From positions 1-64,000 of the forward strand of contig WMKJ01000029.1 in NCBI GenBank assembly GCA_009733715.1: a stretch of 64,000 nt of DNA, given 5' to 3'. Below are positions 1-11,209 of the stretch, in pieces. Each line of letters starts with the position of its first letter. Within the stretch, counting starts at the first letter, position 1. Under the pieces are notes generated by a model. That model made no database searches. It was given only the letters and a program-made list of their open reading frames with translations, and was not told where the DNA came from. The translations under genes and the position numbers were made by a program. The stretch is from Herpomyces periplanetae. Taxonomy: Eukaryota; Ascomycota; Laboulbeniomycetes; Herpomycetales; Herpomycetaceae.

Positions 1-86
1 TAAGTTCATGACCATGACAACGAACAGAGTGAACAAGATGATGGAATACCATTTACTGAGGAAGTTATAGGTAAATATATTGGGTT
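1..86. repeat. Direct repeat, copy 1 of 2 (86 bp exact)
   Basis: The first 86 bases are repeated without mismatch at 11124-11209, in the same orientation; beyond base 86 the copies diverge (only short shared patches). Copy 1 touches the window edge, so its left limit is unknown. One frame is open across it and the repeat has an exon look (an AG at its left edge and a gtaaat donor-like site near base 70). I do not recognise the peptide, which is rich in Asp, Glu and Gln. It lies about 0.5 kb upstream of RLI1. It could be a dispersed exon fragment, a small segmental duplication, or an assembly effect if the window begins at a contig end. Confidence 0.8.
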
Positions 87-579
87 GGCGGTGAGGGCGG
101 CAGCTGGTTGGGCGCACGTCCCCGTCCACCCACGCACACGCACACGCACACGCACAAACTAAAGTCTGCTTTCGCTGGAACTGGTTAAGCATCCATACAC
201 CCTTTTGTCGCACGAAAACACCCTGAGACAGACAGTTTCCATGTTTGACCGGCTTTCACGTATCCACTTCTACACGCACGCACTCACGCACTCACGCATA
301 CACCTACACCGCACTAGTATCACAACGCTATCAAGAAACACGCCTTCCGCCAGTGTATAAACTCTTAGCTAGCAAGTGATACCAACTATTCAAGAGACTT
401 GAATACTGCGATAGCCGTCGGATTGTGAATCGATACACAACTGCACCGTCTCAACACCTTAGTTTCGCATCACGGATTAAACTAAAGTGTAATAGCATAC
501 TCATTTCACGAGCGTATGCGGGCATCAAACTGCAAGGGGGAAAATCTACCTTTATTAGCTTGAAGTGTGTCGCGTCAGT
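87..579 (+). other. Upstream region of RLI1, with a CACACG microsatellite
   Basis: No gene is recognised here. A (CACACG)-type run covers about 131-155, followed by further CACGCA-like patches to about 300. The rest is unique AT-rich sequence that should hold the RLI1 promoter and 5' leader. No TATA or CCAAT box stands out. Confidence 0.5.
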
Positions 580-3105
580 ATGAGCGAGGGAAAATTATCA
601 CGGTAGGCAATATGAATTTATCAAAATATGCCATCAATATACCGCCCCGATAAGCTAACGGACTAAACGTATAACTGGGTATAACAATGAAACAGAATTG
701 CGATTGTCAACTCTGACAAGGTGAGCGCTGTGTTATCAAACAAATTAGTGTACCTACATTCGCAATGACAATACAACCATTAACCAATTACCATATGCTC
801 GTGCAAACGAGAATGAAACGTAGTGCAAACCCAAAGTAAGTCATCCATCAAATCAATCCTACCATTAACACACAGAAACGTGCGTGTTTGCATTTACTAA
901 CTTTCGCCGTGGCGGAACTCATGGTTAAACGTAGAAATGTCGACAAGAATGTCGTAAATCATGTCCGGTAGTACGAACCGGCAAATTATGCGTCGAAGTA
1001 ACCCCCGAATCAAAAATCGCCTTCATCTCGGAGCGCTTGTGTATCGGGTGTGGTATATGCCCAAAGAAGTGCCCATTTGGTGCAATTAACATAATCAATT
1101 TACCTACTAATCTGGACTCCCATGTTACCCATCGTTATGCTGCAAACAGTTTCAAATTACATCGTTTACCAATGCCACGTCCCGGTCAAGTCCTCGGTCT
1201 AGTTGGAACTAATGGTATCGGAAAGAGCACCGCCCTCAAGATTCTCAGTGGAAAGTTAAAACCAAATTTGGGCCGCTTCGAAGATCCACCCGACTGGGAA
1301 GAAATCCTCCGCAATTTTCGTGGGTCAGACCTTCAGAACTACTTCACTAAAATCCTCGAAGATAATCTGCATGCTGTTATTAAACCACAATATGTTGATC
1401 AACTTCCTAAAGCCGTGCGCACTGGTGACAGAAAAGTGAGTACGCTTATACAAAAGCGTGCTCAAATGGAAAATTTGGACAAAATCGTCCGTGAACTCGG
1501 TACGAATTATCTCTATTCTCTAATGTGTCAATTCGTAGTTGATTTAACTAACCTTTCCCTCCACCGTTAAGAATTGCAAAACGTCTGGGATCGAGATATA
1601 AATCAATTGTCCGGTGGAGAGCTACAACGGTTTGCCATTGGTACAGTCTGCGTTCAGCAAGCTGATGTGTAAGTTATTCATCCCAATCTGTCGTATACAC
1701 TAGAGATTATCACATGAAAAAATGTTCAATGCTAATAATCAATTCGCCTTGATTACTACCGCCGTCCAAGTTACATGTTTGATGAACCATCTTCTTTTCT
1801 CGACGTAAAACAACGCTTGAATGCCGGTCGAACTATTCGGGATTTACTAAGGTCTGACGATTATATAGTCGTCGTAGAACATGATCTATCAGTCTTAGAT
1901 TATCTATCCGATTATGTTTGTGCGTTGTACGGTCGACCTGCCGTGTACGGTGTGGTAACTCTTCCCTACTCAGTTCGTGAAGGAATTAATATATTCTTGG
2001 ACGGTCACATTCCTACGGAAAATTTAAGATTTCGTGAAGAAAGCTTACACTTTAAAATCGGCGATTCCAGCGAAGAGTTTATAGCTGATAAATCCAGGAC
2101 GTATGATTATCCAGATATGAAAAAAACCCTGGGTAACTTTGAGCTAAATATTGAAGCAGGCCAATTAACGGAATCAGAAATTGTTGTGATGATGGGAGAA
2201 AATGGAACTGGTAAAACCACATTCTGTCGCTTACTAGCCGGCGCTGAGGAAGCGGATGCTGAACCGGGCAAACCAAAGCCTCAAATGCCCAAATTACGAA
2301 TCAGCCTAAAGCCTCAAACTATCACACCCAAATTCCAGGGCACCGTGCGACAATTACTAATGAAGAAGGTTAAAGCTGCATATTTGAATCCTCAATTCCA
2401 GACAGATGTGTTTAAACCTTTGAAAATTGACAACTTCATTGATCAGGAAGTGCAGAATTTGTCAGGCGGAGAGTTGCAGCGGGTGGCGCTTGTACTGACC
2501 TTGGGCACAACGGCAGATATCTACGTGATTGATGAACCGAGCGCGTAAGTAATTTCCCACGGCTTTACCCGGTCTGCCCCTTGATTATTGTACAAATTTT
2601 CAGCGATCCCAGCTAAACTATGCTTGTGGGACACATTTACCCATAAACGCATACACAGATACTTGGATTCCGAACAGCGGTTGATCGCAGCGCGCGTGAT
2701 AAAACGATTTATCATGCACAATAAACGAACTGCGTGTGTTGTTGAACACGATTTCCTTATGGCAACGTATCTCGCAGATCGTGTTATCGTATTCTCCGGC
2801 GAGCCCGCGCGCAAGGCATTTGCGTCAGCACCGGAAACCTTGGTTCGTGGTTGTAATAGATTTCTTAAAACACTCGATGTATCATTCCGACGTGATTCCC
2901 GAAGCGCTAGACCGCGTATTAACAAACCCGGTTCACAATTACATCGCGAGCAAGTACTATCCGGCAACTATGTAAGTTTTTAAATTTTTGGTCAAATGTA
3001 GTGTATAGAATTTTGGCTAATTCGCGTGTTAAACGATAGTTTTTCCTGGAAGACGAAGCAACAACGTCCAAGAAGAGTACATCCAATACGGGCTCTCGAA
3101 AGTAA
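580..3105 (+). CDS. RLI1: ABCE1/Rli1 ribosome recycling ATPase (8 coding exons)
   Basis: Twin-ATPase iron-sulfur protein that splits ribosomal subunits after termination and acts in initiation and subunit export. Exons by eye: 580-602, 696-720, 824-835, 935-1499, 1572-1668, 1771-2544, 2659-2971, 3040-3105, joining in phase to 624 aa, close to the usual 600-610. The N-terminus reads [16 protein letters not shown], then CKPK from a 12-nt exon, then [13 protein letters not shown]; the second cluster is [16 protein letters not shown]1 has [18 protein letters not shown] and [13 protein letters not shown]2 has [18 protein letters not shown] and VIDEPSAYLDSEQR. The C-terminus passes through SGNYFFLED. 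The start at 580 is chosen because the split codon CG|A restores the conserved R-IAIV. Exons 5 to 8 are firm from conserved motifs; the first three small exons rest on splice signals plus family match. Identity is certain. Confidence 0.95.
824..835 (+). other. RLI1: 12-nt micro-exon of RLI1 (Cys-Lys-Pro-Lys)
   Basis: The acceptor acgtag precedes and the donor gtaagt follows twelve bases that encode CKPK, the residues expected between the conserved SDK and KCRQEC stretches of Rli1. The codon just upstream in this frame is TAG, so the piece must be a separate exon. It supplies the first cysteine of the N-terminal iron-sulfur motif; skipping it would keep the frame but lose that cysteine. Confidence 0.75.
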
Positions 3106-4914
3106 TAGTGGTAGAACGCCGGTTATTTACTCAGTTTGGTAGATGAAATGGTTTTACGCTGAATTAAACTAATTCAAACGTAGTAATTGCACGGGCTAAC
3201 CGAGAAATGAAATAACCGTATACCACTAGTTTCACACTCGGGTATATCTTATCTTGATGCAATAACTCTTTAGAACATAGTATGCGGTTGATTGTGCTAG
3301 AGTGAAGCGTAGAAAGCAGGGGAAGAGAGGTGGAGTCACATAGTAATAAAAATAAAGGTTAGTTGGTAGTGAGGAGAAAGTACTTCCAAGTAAGTGATGG
3401 TAAGCTTGAGCGAACAAGGGCATCAGAGAAACCATGTTGGGCAAAGCATTACAAGTAAACACTAAATACGATGATGTATAAGTGGACATTTAAATAAAAT
3501 GTTAACGTAATGATATATCATAATGCCGACCGCGACTAAGTACACGGTAGTTTGAGCTTCCCGTATTAAAAGAAGATGTTTCGTGTCATGTTATGTTGTG
3601 CCGTGTACATTATCATCCATCTTGTATCCGACATGTGGTGTAGCGTGACGGGTGCACAACAGTATGAACGAGGGTTAAAATCACCCTAGCATGATGTTAA
3701 CTAAGCGATTATTAGTAGTGGTAAAATAAAAGAGTACCAAGGTCAAATCCAAGCAATTCTGATAAAACCATTTAACAACTCGTCTGTTAAAAAAGGCATT
3801 CTCCTTTGGTAACGCGCAAAGGTAAAATCATTTCTGCAAAATAGAAATGAACGCGCGTGAACAGCTATTTAAGTGAATAACCTTAACCATAGACCGTTCT
3901 GCTGACATAAGAAGTCTTTTATAGGACGACCTGTGACAGGGCGGGATTACGCAAGCGGGGAAAAATTAAAAAAAGCGATTCGTGCGGACTTGACCAGGAG
4001 GTGAACATGGTAAGGAGGTATGGCATGACTTAATATAGGGTGAAGCAAGGTCATGAGAAACACAGGTAGAGCAAGATGATGCGTAGTAACAGATTGTACT
4101 TAGGCTGTCGACTAAAGGTTTTTATAATTTAACCAAGGTGATACATTCAACTGAGAACTATGAAATTTTAGACAATCCAATGATCAATGGATTTGCAAAC
4201 AGACAAGCAAACAAGCGAGCCATGAAGGAAAAAAATGAACAAGTGAGGGAAAGGGAAAGGAATTCAAACAATAGCTGCACAAATTTAAGTGAACGATAGG
4301 AATGATTGAAGACAAACAAAGATGAAGGTAGGAAGGAATCTGATATCTCGCACTTTAACCCTTCTACGCGTACAAAAACCACGTGCGTTCACATAAGTAC
4401 ACGTAAAAGAACAAGCACACGTACACGTACACGTACACGCACACGCACACGCCCATACGAAGACGTGCACAGATACAGTTAAATAGGCAAACATACACCC
4501 GGAGAGAAACGAATGTAAGACAATACATGGGAGAAAATTATAGAAAACGCTAGACGGAGAGCCTGGCCAAGTGACGGTTGACTTAGTAATGCGAGTAACA
4601 ATATCTGGAGCTGAAGCAGCACAAACGAGGGAACGAGACTCAAAGGCGAGGCAAAGCGGGGCACAATAAATGAGGAGGGGAGGGATTCACTGTAGTGTAG
4701 AGTGAAGGGGTTCCCTGAGGTTTGTGCAAGGCGAAGATGTCTAGGGTACCAAGAAATGTGTAGCCAAAGTTTGTGCTGAGAGGAGAAATACGGAAGAGGT
4801 AACAGAGTCCAGTATAACCCAAAGTTAGCCACTCGGAAAAATAATTTACTCTCCGATAAGGGAATTTATGGAGAGGTAAGGGAAGAGGGAAGGGTGAAAA
4901 AAACACCGGTCAAA
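3106..4914. other. Intergenic region between RLI1 and cyclin 3' ends
   Basis: The two flanking genes converge here. From about 4000 the plus strand becomes purine-rich, that is pyrimidine-rich in the sense of the cyclin gene, which fits a cyclin 3' untranslated region. A CACACG/CACGTA microsatellite lies at about 4416-4452. Open frames on the minus strand are low-complexity by-products of this bias. No gene is recognised. Confidence 0.6.
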
Positions 4915-7235
4915 TTAACATTTACCAGCACTGTCACGTAGTCGACGAGATTTGACATTACTCGATTCATCTTCCGTTACCGCAGAGTTAGAACTTGTTA
5001 ATGGGTTGGTTGACTTAAGAGTTCTCGTTTCATTTAACGGTAGAAAACAATCATGCCACTGCTTGACCCATTGTCTTAAAATGACAGAAGCTAGATCAAA
5101 AAGGTTAGCGACAATAAACAAGACTGTATACGGTAAACGCAATTGGAATAATAAAATACCTTTAAAAAAATATTTACTGGCATATTTCTTATAAAATGCC
5201 TTATGGTCAACATCACCACGTAAATAATCAATCATACAGAGAAATACCGGATAGACCTGCTTCTCCGTATAGCCGGAATAATACTGCAGTGTTGAATCCC
5301 AAGGTCCGCGATTCAATACAAGGCGTGCAAAATACATTGCAGCTGCGGCTGTTTGACTTGGAGGGTATTTCAAAAACCTATGATCCAAACATGGAATCTC
5401 CAACAAATATTTGGCAAGCATCCTCGTACGAATATCATAATTATCAGCTTTAGATATACGGCGTAAAAAGTTCATCGGATTGGGATAAGAGAGATCGTAA
5501 TCGAGTGTAGATAGTATACACCGTTCAGCTTTCAAAATATCTTCTTCGGTAAAACCGTCATCCGTGGCGGCGCGAAAATTCTGTGCAGAAGGTGACATAA
5601 CCTCCTCATATTTGCTTGCAATAAGCATAGCAGCAATTCCAACCAGCTGTACTCGATTCAAATCAACCACTTTGCATGACATGAACCGATCAATAATATT
5701 CACTGTTAAGAATAATGTTTCAGGGTGCAACCGGAAACGACCGTGAATTTCTAGCAGCCAATCAACGAGAATACCACGCGATTTCCAATCTAATTCTGGT
5801 TGCTGTTTTATGTAATCATGATAGGGCATTGTGGTTAATTCCAATCGGCGAAGGTAGTCAAAAATGTCTACCACATACTCCGGAACCATTAATGGATCAT
5901 CAGAATCATCCGAGTCCGCGTCTAACACTGCTTGGGGAAGATCCAATACAGCTTTTGTCGTCGCGGTTGTCGTCGCAGTTACTGCGGCCGCCGAAGATAC
6001 ACCACCTTTATTCTTGGAAAAGGTGACCTGCTGCTTCGCTTCTGTAGATTTAGCTTGAACTTTACTTAATACCCTCCCTTTAGCAGGCTCGCTAACTCTC
6101 TTTCCATCTGACACGACTTCTTTTGCGTGAACCCGTACAACCTCCGTAGTCACACTACTCTTCTCACATGTTAACGTAGCATCATCTGAATCTTGAGTGA
6201 TTGATTTGGTATTGTTGGTAGCCAATGATGAAGTCTGCCGACGTTTCGAAGCCGGAGGCGGAAGATCTGATCGACTTGCTGGCCGTTTAGTTGCGTGTTG
6301 CTTCGTAGATGTCTCCGTTGCACTTTTGCTAGTACGGCTGATGCTAGAAGTACCATCGGAGCTACCACAACTTGACCGAGTAGAATAAGATGTTGACTGA
6401 GATGCGTTGGTCGTATTAACTGACACAGTAGATGATGCCGTGCGACTAGATGTACCAAGCGCCGCCGCCGCCGCCTTAACAGACTTGTTAACAGTCCTTG
6501 CGTTGCTCGACTTTGCGTTGCCCGGAAGAGCTGTAGTCGCTTTGGAGCCACCATTATTAATAGCAGACAAGGTACTATCTACCCTGCTTGCACTAGTTCC
6601 GACATTGGTAGTGGACGTAAGCCTAGCATTAGTAGAGGCAACGGCTGAGGTCGTATTGGTCGAGGTAATAGAACTTTTGGCCCCGGTTGCACTGCTGGTC
6701 GTTGAGGTAACCGTGGTAGCGGATTCTTTAACAACCTTTTTAGAGCTTATCCCGTTTTTGGTGGAAATACCCTCTGCCTTAACCACATTACTAACATCGC
6801 CCAGAGCGGGTCTTCGCCTGATTGCACCGGCTGTAACAGCAGGATAAGCTCCTGACGTTGGGTTTGTCCTGGAGTTAGCGGTAGCTGTGGAGGTAATGTT
6901 GGAGTTATTATACTTTGAGCCGAGATCATTCTGAGAGGAAGAGGAAGCAGCAGCAGCAGCAGCAGCCTTGGCTCGAGTTAGGCGAAATGATGAATTATTA
7001 GTTGACACGGGTCCGGGAGCGGAAGGTTTTGGAATGGAAGTTATATGATTCTCATTGGAAACATTACGCTGACGAAGTATGCGAGGCTATATATATATAG
7101 TTTTAATGGTTAGTAAATTTCATGATAAAAGTAATGAAACAAATTGTTATGAAAAGAGAAATAGGTAAGAGATGACAAAGTGATGGTTGTATTTAGTAAA
7201 GGAAAAGACCTCGGGAGAATACTTACGGCGGGCAT
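4915..7235 (-). CDS. B-type mitotic cyclin with long Ser/Thr/Ala-rich tail
   Basis: Activates Cdk1 for mitosis (Cdc13/Clb/NimE type). Exons on the minus strand: 7227-7235 (ATG CCC GCC only), 5160-7086, 4915-5090, giving 703 aa. The N-terminus MPA joins PRILRQRNVSNEN. A canonical destruction box RPALGDVSN lies near residue 95, marking APC/C-dependent turnover. A tail of about 300 residues rich in Ser, Thr and Ala follows. The cyclin box starts near residue 406 (DIFDYLRRLE, SRGILVDWLLEIH, IDRFMS, ASKYEEV) and the C-terminal cyclin fold contains FLRRISKADNYD and YLLEIPCLDH. The 69-bp last intron is inferred because removing it gives YFFKASVILRQWVKQW, the family pattern at the end of the fold. 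B-type cyclins are usually 400-500 aa, so the tail is long. Class is certain; the exact paralogue is not. Confidence 0.92.
5091..5159 (-). other. In-frame, stop-free 69-bp intron in the cyclin gene
   Basis: The donor GTATTT and the acceptor GATCTAG, with GCTAACC as a likely branch site about 15 bases before the end, bound 69 bases that contain no stop in the reading frame. Removal restores the conserved sequence at the end of the C-terminal cyclin fold. Retention would insert 23 mainly hydrophobic residues after about residue 645. Confidence 0.75.
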
Positions 7236-10200
7236 GATTTGAAAGAGAGAAGGGGAATAGTGTCAAAAAGGTATTGAGGAGAATAAGGGAGTACGAGCGA
7301 CAGAGGACGACGGGCACGAAAATGCGTTAGAAGGGATAATTGAGAATATGGGAAGCATGCAAGGAGAAAAAGGTAAGATGTGGGACACACGTCAAGAAGA
7401 GAAATGGTTAAACATTTAACGCGAGAAAGAAGATTGATAGAGTGTGTAAAAAAGCAAGAGGGAGACGAATAAAAGAATGCTGTAAAGATGATTATGAAAG
7501 TGGAAGCATATCAAGTCAAGCAAGATGTGCAGCGAGATGAATGATGAGAAGGGAGAGGACGAGGGTGGTAAGGGTAACCGCGTGAGGGGGGGAGGAATGC
7601 GTATGGATAGAGGCGGGGGGGAGGTAGCAAGATAAATGCTGGAAGGTGAGGAATTGGAGCGTAGATGGCGTGAAATGCGATATTTTGAAAGAGAATGGGC
7701 AAGGAGAAGAGAGGGTAGGAAAAGGGTGGTTGAAGATGGAAGATGATAAAGCTGTAGTTGAAAAGAGGATATGTAAAGATTAAAGCAAAATGCGAGGCGA
7801 ATTGACGAGGGGAGAATAAATTGCTGAAGAGAACTAAGGTTATAATGATTATGACTATGAAAATGATGATGAAAGAGTCAGAGTAGTTGGAAATGGGTAG
7901 ACGATGGAAATGTAAATTATGAGAGGAAGAGAGAGAAGAAGATCAGAAACACGAAGAAGGGTAGGAAAAGGGAATAGAAAAGATGATAAAATTAAGGAAG
8001 ATTGAAGCAAAAAAGGAAGAAATTGGAAAAGAAAAAGAAAATTAGAAGATGAAGAAGAAAAGAGGAAGAAAGAGTGAAAGCCAGTGAAGGGTGGAAAGAT
8101 ATATTCGGCAGCGGGCAAAAGTAACGTGATCGGAGCAAGGAAGGAATTAGATCGGCTCAGGATATATGAAACCAAATTAGAAAAGCCGATACAGTATCGC
8201 CGAAGTCCCTATGACATCGGGATTGAATGGAACGGAAGATTTGAAGAGAAAAGCCGACCCGGAAGAAATTAGATGAAAGAAGAAGGAACAGCAGAGGAGA
8301 AAGGCAAGTACTCAAATCACTCTTTCCCAATCTGATTATTAAAGCATCCTAGTCACCCAAGGGATGGGTCATGTGATGTAATAGAAGGTGCGGAAGATTT
8401 TTCGGGGGAAGGGAATTTGACTGGAGGGATGGCTGACTGACGGGGTAATGAGGGAAAAGAGGATTAGAGAGTGAACAGGGGAGAGTAGAAGAGGAGAGGA
8501 TGGGGTGGATGTGGATGTGGATGTGGATGTGGGTGTAGAAGTAGGCGCAGGTAACGGTGTAAGTTGAGTTAGGTTGTCGTTGCGACCGGGGAAATAAGAG
8601 AGTAAGAGTGAGTTTGGGTGAGTTTAGGAAGGGATGAGTGAGATGAGGGGTCGCGAAAGTGAAGTAGGGGGGGTAGAGAATGTCAAGGTTAACAAAGTAA
8701 TGGTATGAGGGGGAAGGGGGAGTGAAGGTGGTGGGAGTGAGATGGTTAAAGGTTTAAGTATTAATAAAGAGTGTAAAGTTGGGAAAAAGGGAAATTATTA
8801 AAAAAATTAATTAACATTAAAAGATGTATTTTTTGGGTTGGATGAAGAGAGGGTGGGATGAACAAATGAATGAGTTAACGGGTAATAAACGAGAAGATGA
8901 GTAGTAGGTGGAAGGATGGATTGAATGGTTGATTGATTATTTGTTGGTAGGATGGGTAGACAGATGGATGATTGAGTAGGCGAGTGAGGGACCAAGTGGG
9001 CGAATGGATTAATAGGTCGGATGAATAATTGTTGTAAAGGATGGGCAGGGTGTGAAGGAGCCGGGAGAGCCAGACACGGTCAATAGAGATAAGGTAATGA
9101 TTAACGGAGTGAGAGAGTGTGTGTATGAATGTGAGTGTTAGTGTGAGCGTGAGAGCGAGAGCGAGTGCGAGATAGAGAGAGAGCGTGAGAGGTGGGATTG
9201 AGCTTTAGTTTAGGCTAGTGCCTGACTGTATAAGAGAGAGAGGGGGTGTATACGAGAGAGTTGGAGTGTATTTAAAGTAGCTACCAATATATCGGGTAGG
9301 TGTCAAGGGAATGCTGACAGCCCAGTGAGTAAGACAGGAGGAATTGGGCGGAAGCGCGGTGAGATGTAGTCGAGTAATATTACGCGTGGAATGACAAAAA
9401 GTAGCGTTAACGACGGGTAATGGAGGTTTGGTGGGCTGGTTGGTTGGTGTGCCGATGGTATTCACGAGTGCATGAGCGTGTATATGGGGTATGCGTATGG
9501 GTGTAGACGCGGAGGGGGAGGGAACGCGGATGTGTAATATTGTGTGTAGGCGGGCGCGTATGTGTATGTGTGCGTACGTGCTCGCGCGGGGAAAACTCTT
9601 GAATACACGCTTAGCCAGATGTGTAACTGATCATCAGTCATTTACATGCATGAATAGATTAAACGCGAGAGCGGGCGCGACGCAGACGCGTTAAACTATT
9701 ATGGGCCAGCGCGTGCACGAGCCTGTACTTGTGCGCGCCTGTAAGGTTCTTCTACGCGCTTTACTTGGGTGAATTTACGCTTAGTGTTTATATGGGCAAA
9801 ACTATTAATAAATGAACACACCAGTGAAATTGTTGGGTGTTTGGTGGCGTGGTGTGGTATATTGTCGTGTAGACAATGGCATGGTGATAATTCCCGAAAC
9901 AGTCATGATGACAGTAATTATTACACTTTATCTCTTGTCTTTGCAACTAATAACCAAGCAGTACACTTGACCAACCCTTCTACCCAGCATCAACGATTGT
10001 GCTTGCTCGTACCCATACCCATACCCATACCCATACCTATACCTATACCTATACCCACACATAGGCTCATGCGCGCATCTTAATATTACACCAAAATATG
10101 TAATCCATTTATAAAATCTTAAGTGATTTACGCGCCGTTATACTAGACTGTCACGCGTGTCATGAATCGAAATAATAGGCTAAGCAAACGAGAATGTACA

Positions 10201-10569
10201 GGTAAAATATTTCCGATCATCCTTACCTCCTGAGGCCACGACGGGGGCGGGCAAGCTTGTTCGCGCATATGAGCAAACTGGTAACTCATGGTTACGCTGG
10301 TTGAAGGAAGGAATCTAGTGAAAAGATGACCTGATTGGAAGATGTCTGAATTAGTGTGTGCGTGTGTGTGCCCTGATTGCCCAATCCTTCATGATGCATG
10401 ATACTTAAACAACCATGCCTCGATACTTTGTTTTTAAGTGTATTGGAGATATTACAAAACAATTGCTTCATTCGTCGTGTATGAAAGCATACTACAAATT
10501 GGTAACTTGAGTAACGGTGGTTAACTTATCCACCCTGATAAAAATTTTTCCACAAATCAACTTAAAGTT
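7236..10569. other. Purine-rich (plus strand) region upstream of cyclin
   Basis: From the cyclin start outward to about 9.2 kb the plus strand is dominated by G and A, so the cyclin sense strand is pyrimidine-rich. Microsatellites: GGATGT units at about 8506-8534, GTGAGCGAGAG-like units at about 9119-9182, CCCATA/CCTATA units at 10010-10057. GTCATGTGAT, a bHLH-type E-box, is at 8368-8377. A less biased patch at about 8095-8360 is of unknown nature. No gene is recognised. Confidence 0.6.
10010..10057. repeat. CCCATA/CCTATA hexamer repeat
   Basis: About four CCCATA units followed by CCTATA units. The unit differs from the usual fungal telomere repeat TTAGGG/CCCTAA and the array is interior, so it is taken as a microsatellite. 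Confidence 0.85.
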
Positions 10570-11061
10570 TTACAATATTTTGAGTTTTGAATTAGTGTGG
10601 ACAAGAGGAAAACTACTACTGTAAAATTGGTCGCCTATACAGTTAGCTAAGTAAATCAGGATGATTCCGGAAAGGCGGATAAAGGTCGCAGAGGGTAAGA
10701 CCGGGTACAGATATGACGCAAGAGTTTTTATTTCAGGTCTACACAATTCCGAGCAGGATGTAGCTTGCTTGAAAATTATTACGCTCACGAGCATACCAAT
10801 CCTGATTAAGTAGGTCTTACTGTATTGCTTAGTGAAATTAGGATAAGTTGGAACGGTTTTGTCAAGGAATGATAATGTTTTGGAAGGAAGAGCACCGAGG
10901 GACGCCAGGAAATTTAGTCGAATTAACCGGCCAACCAAAGGGAGCACGTCATCACAGTGGGCAGGTAGGTAGGTATTTGAGGAGGAATGGGGATGGAGGG
11001 GGGGTACATACTTATTGAACGTTGGGCTAGTTGATTGTAGATGGGTAGGTTGTCCTGACAA
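10570..11061 (-). CDS. Uncertain open frame of about 163 codons
   Basis: An open frame on the minus strand without an ATG near its upstream end; the first ATG comes roughly two thirds of the way in. The peptide has hydrophobic patches but no motif I know. Stop codons are rare by chance in pyrimidine-rich sequence, so this may be spurious; it could also be an exon of an unseen gene. No splice partners were found. It ends about 60 bp from the second copy of the direct repeat. Confidence 0.12.
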   Translation of the reverse strand: MSGQPTHLQSTSPTFNKYVPPLHPHSSSNTYLPAHCDDVLPLVGRLIRLNFLASLGALPSKTLSFLDKTVPTYPNFTKQYSKTYLIRIGMLVSVIIFKQATSCSELCRPEIKTLASYLYPVLPSATFIRLSGIILIYLANCIGDQFYSSSFPLVHTNSKLKIL

Positions 11062-11123
11062 GGAATAGGGAAAAAATGGGAAAAAACCTTATCGGATAGT
11101 CGGTCTTAAGCGGGAAGTAAGAC

Positions 11124-11209
11124 TAAGTTCATGACCATGACAACGAACAGAGTGAACAAGATGATGGAATACCATTTACTGAGGAAGTTATAGGTAAATA
11201 TATTGGGTT
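11124..11209. repeat. Direct repeat, copy 2 of 2 (86 bp exact)
   Basis: Identical to bases 1-86 over 86 bp in the same orientation. The sequence to its left cannot be compared because copy 1 starts at the window edge. It lies inside a gene-free, purine-rich tract and has no evident terminal repeats or target-site duplication that would mark a transposon. Confidence 0.85.

Noticed and set aside
4158-4906. Minus-strand open frames next to the cyclin 3' end
   Set aside because: Low-complexity peptides from pyrimidine-rich sequence; better explained as cyclin 3' untranslated region.
6197-6847. Plus-strand frames opposite the cyclin gene
   Set aside because: They are mirror frames of the low-complexity Ser/Thr/Ala coding tail of cyclin.
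10010-10057. Possible telomere repeat (CCCATA units)
   Set aside because: The unit is not CCCTAA, it changes to CCTATA, and it is an interior short array; a microsatellite is the simpler reading.
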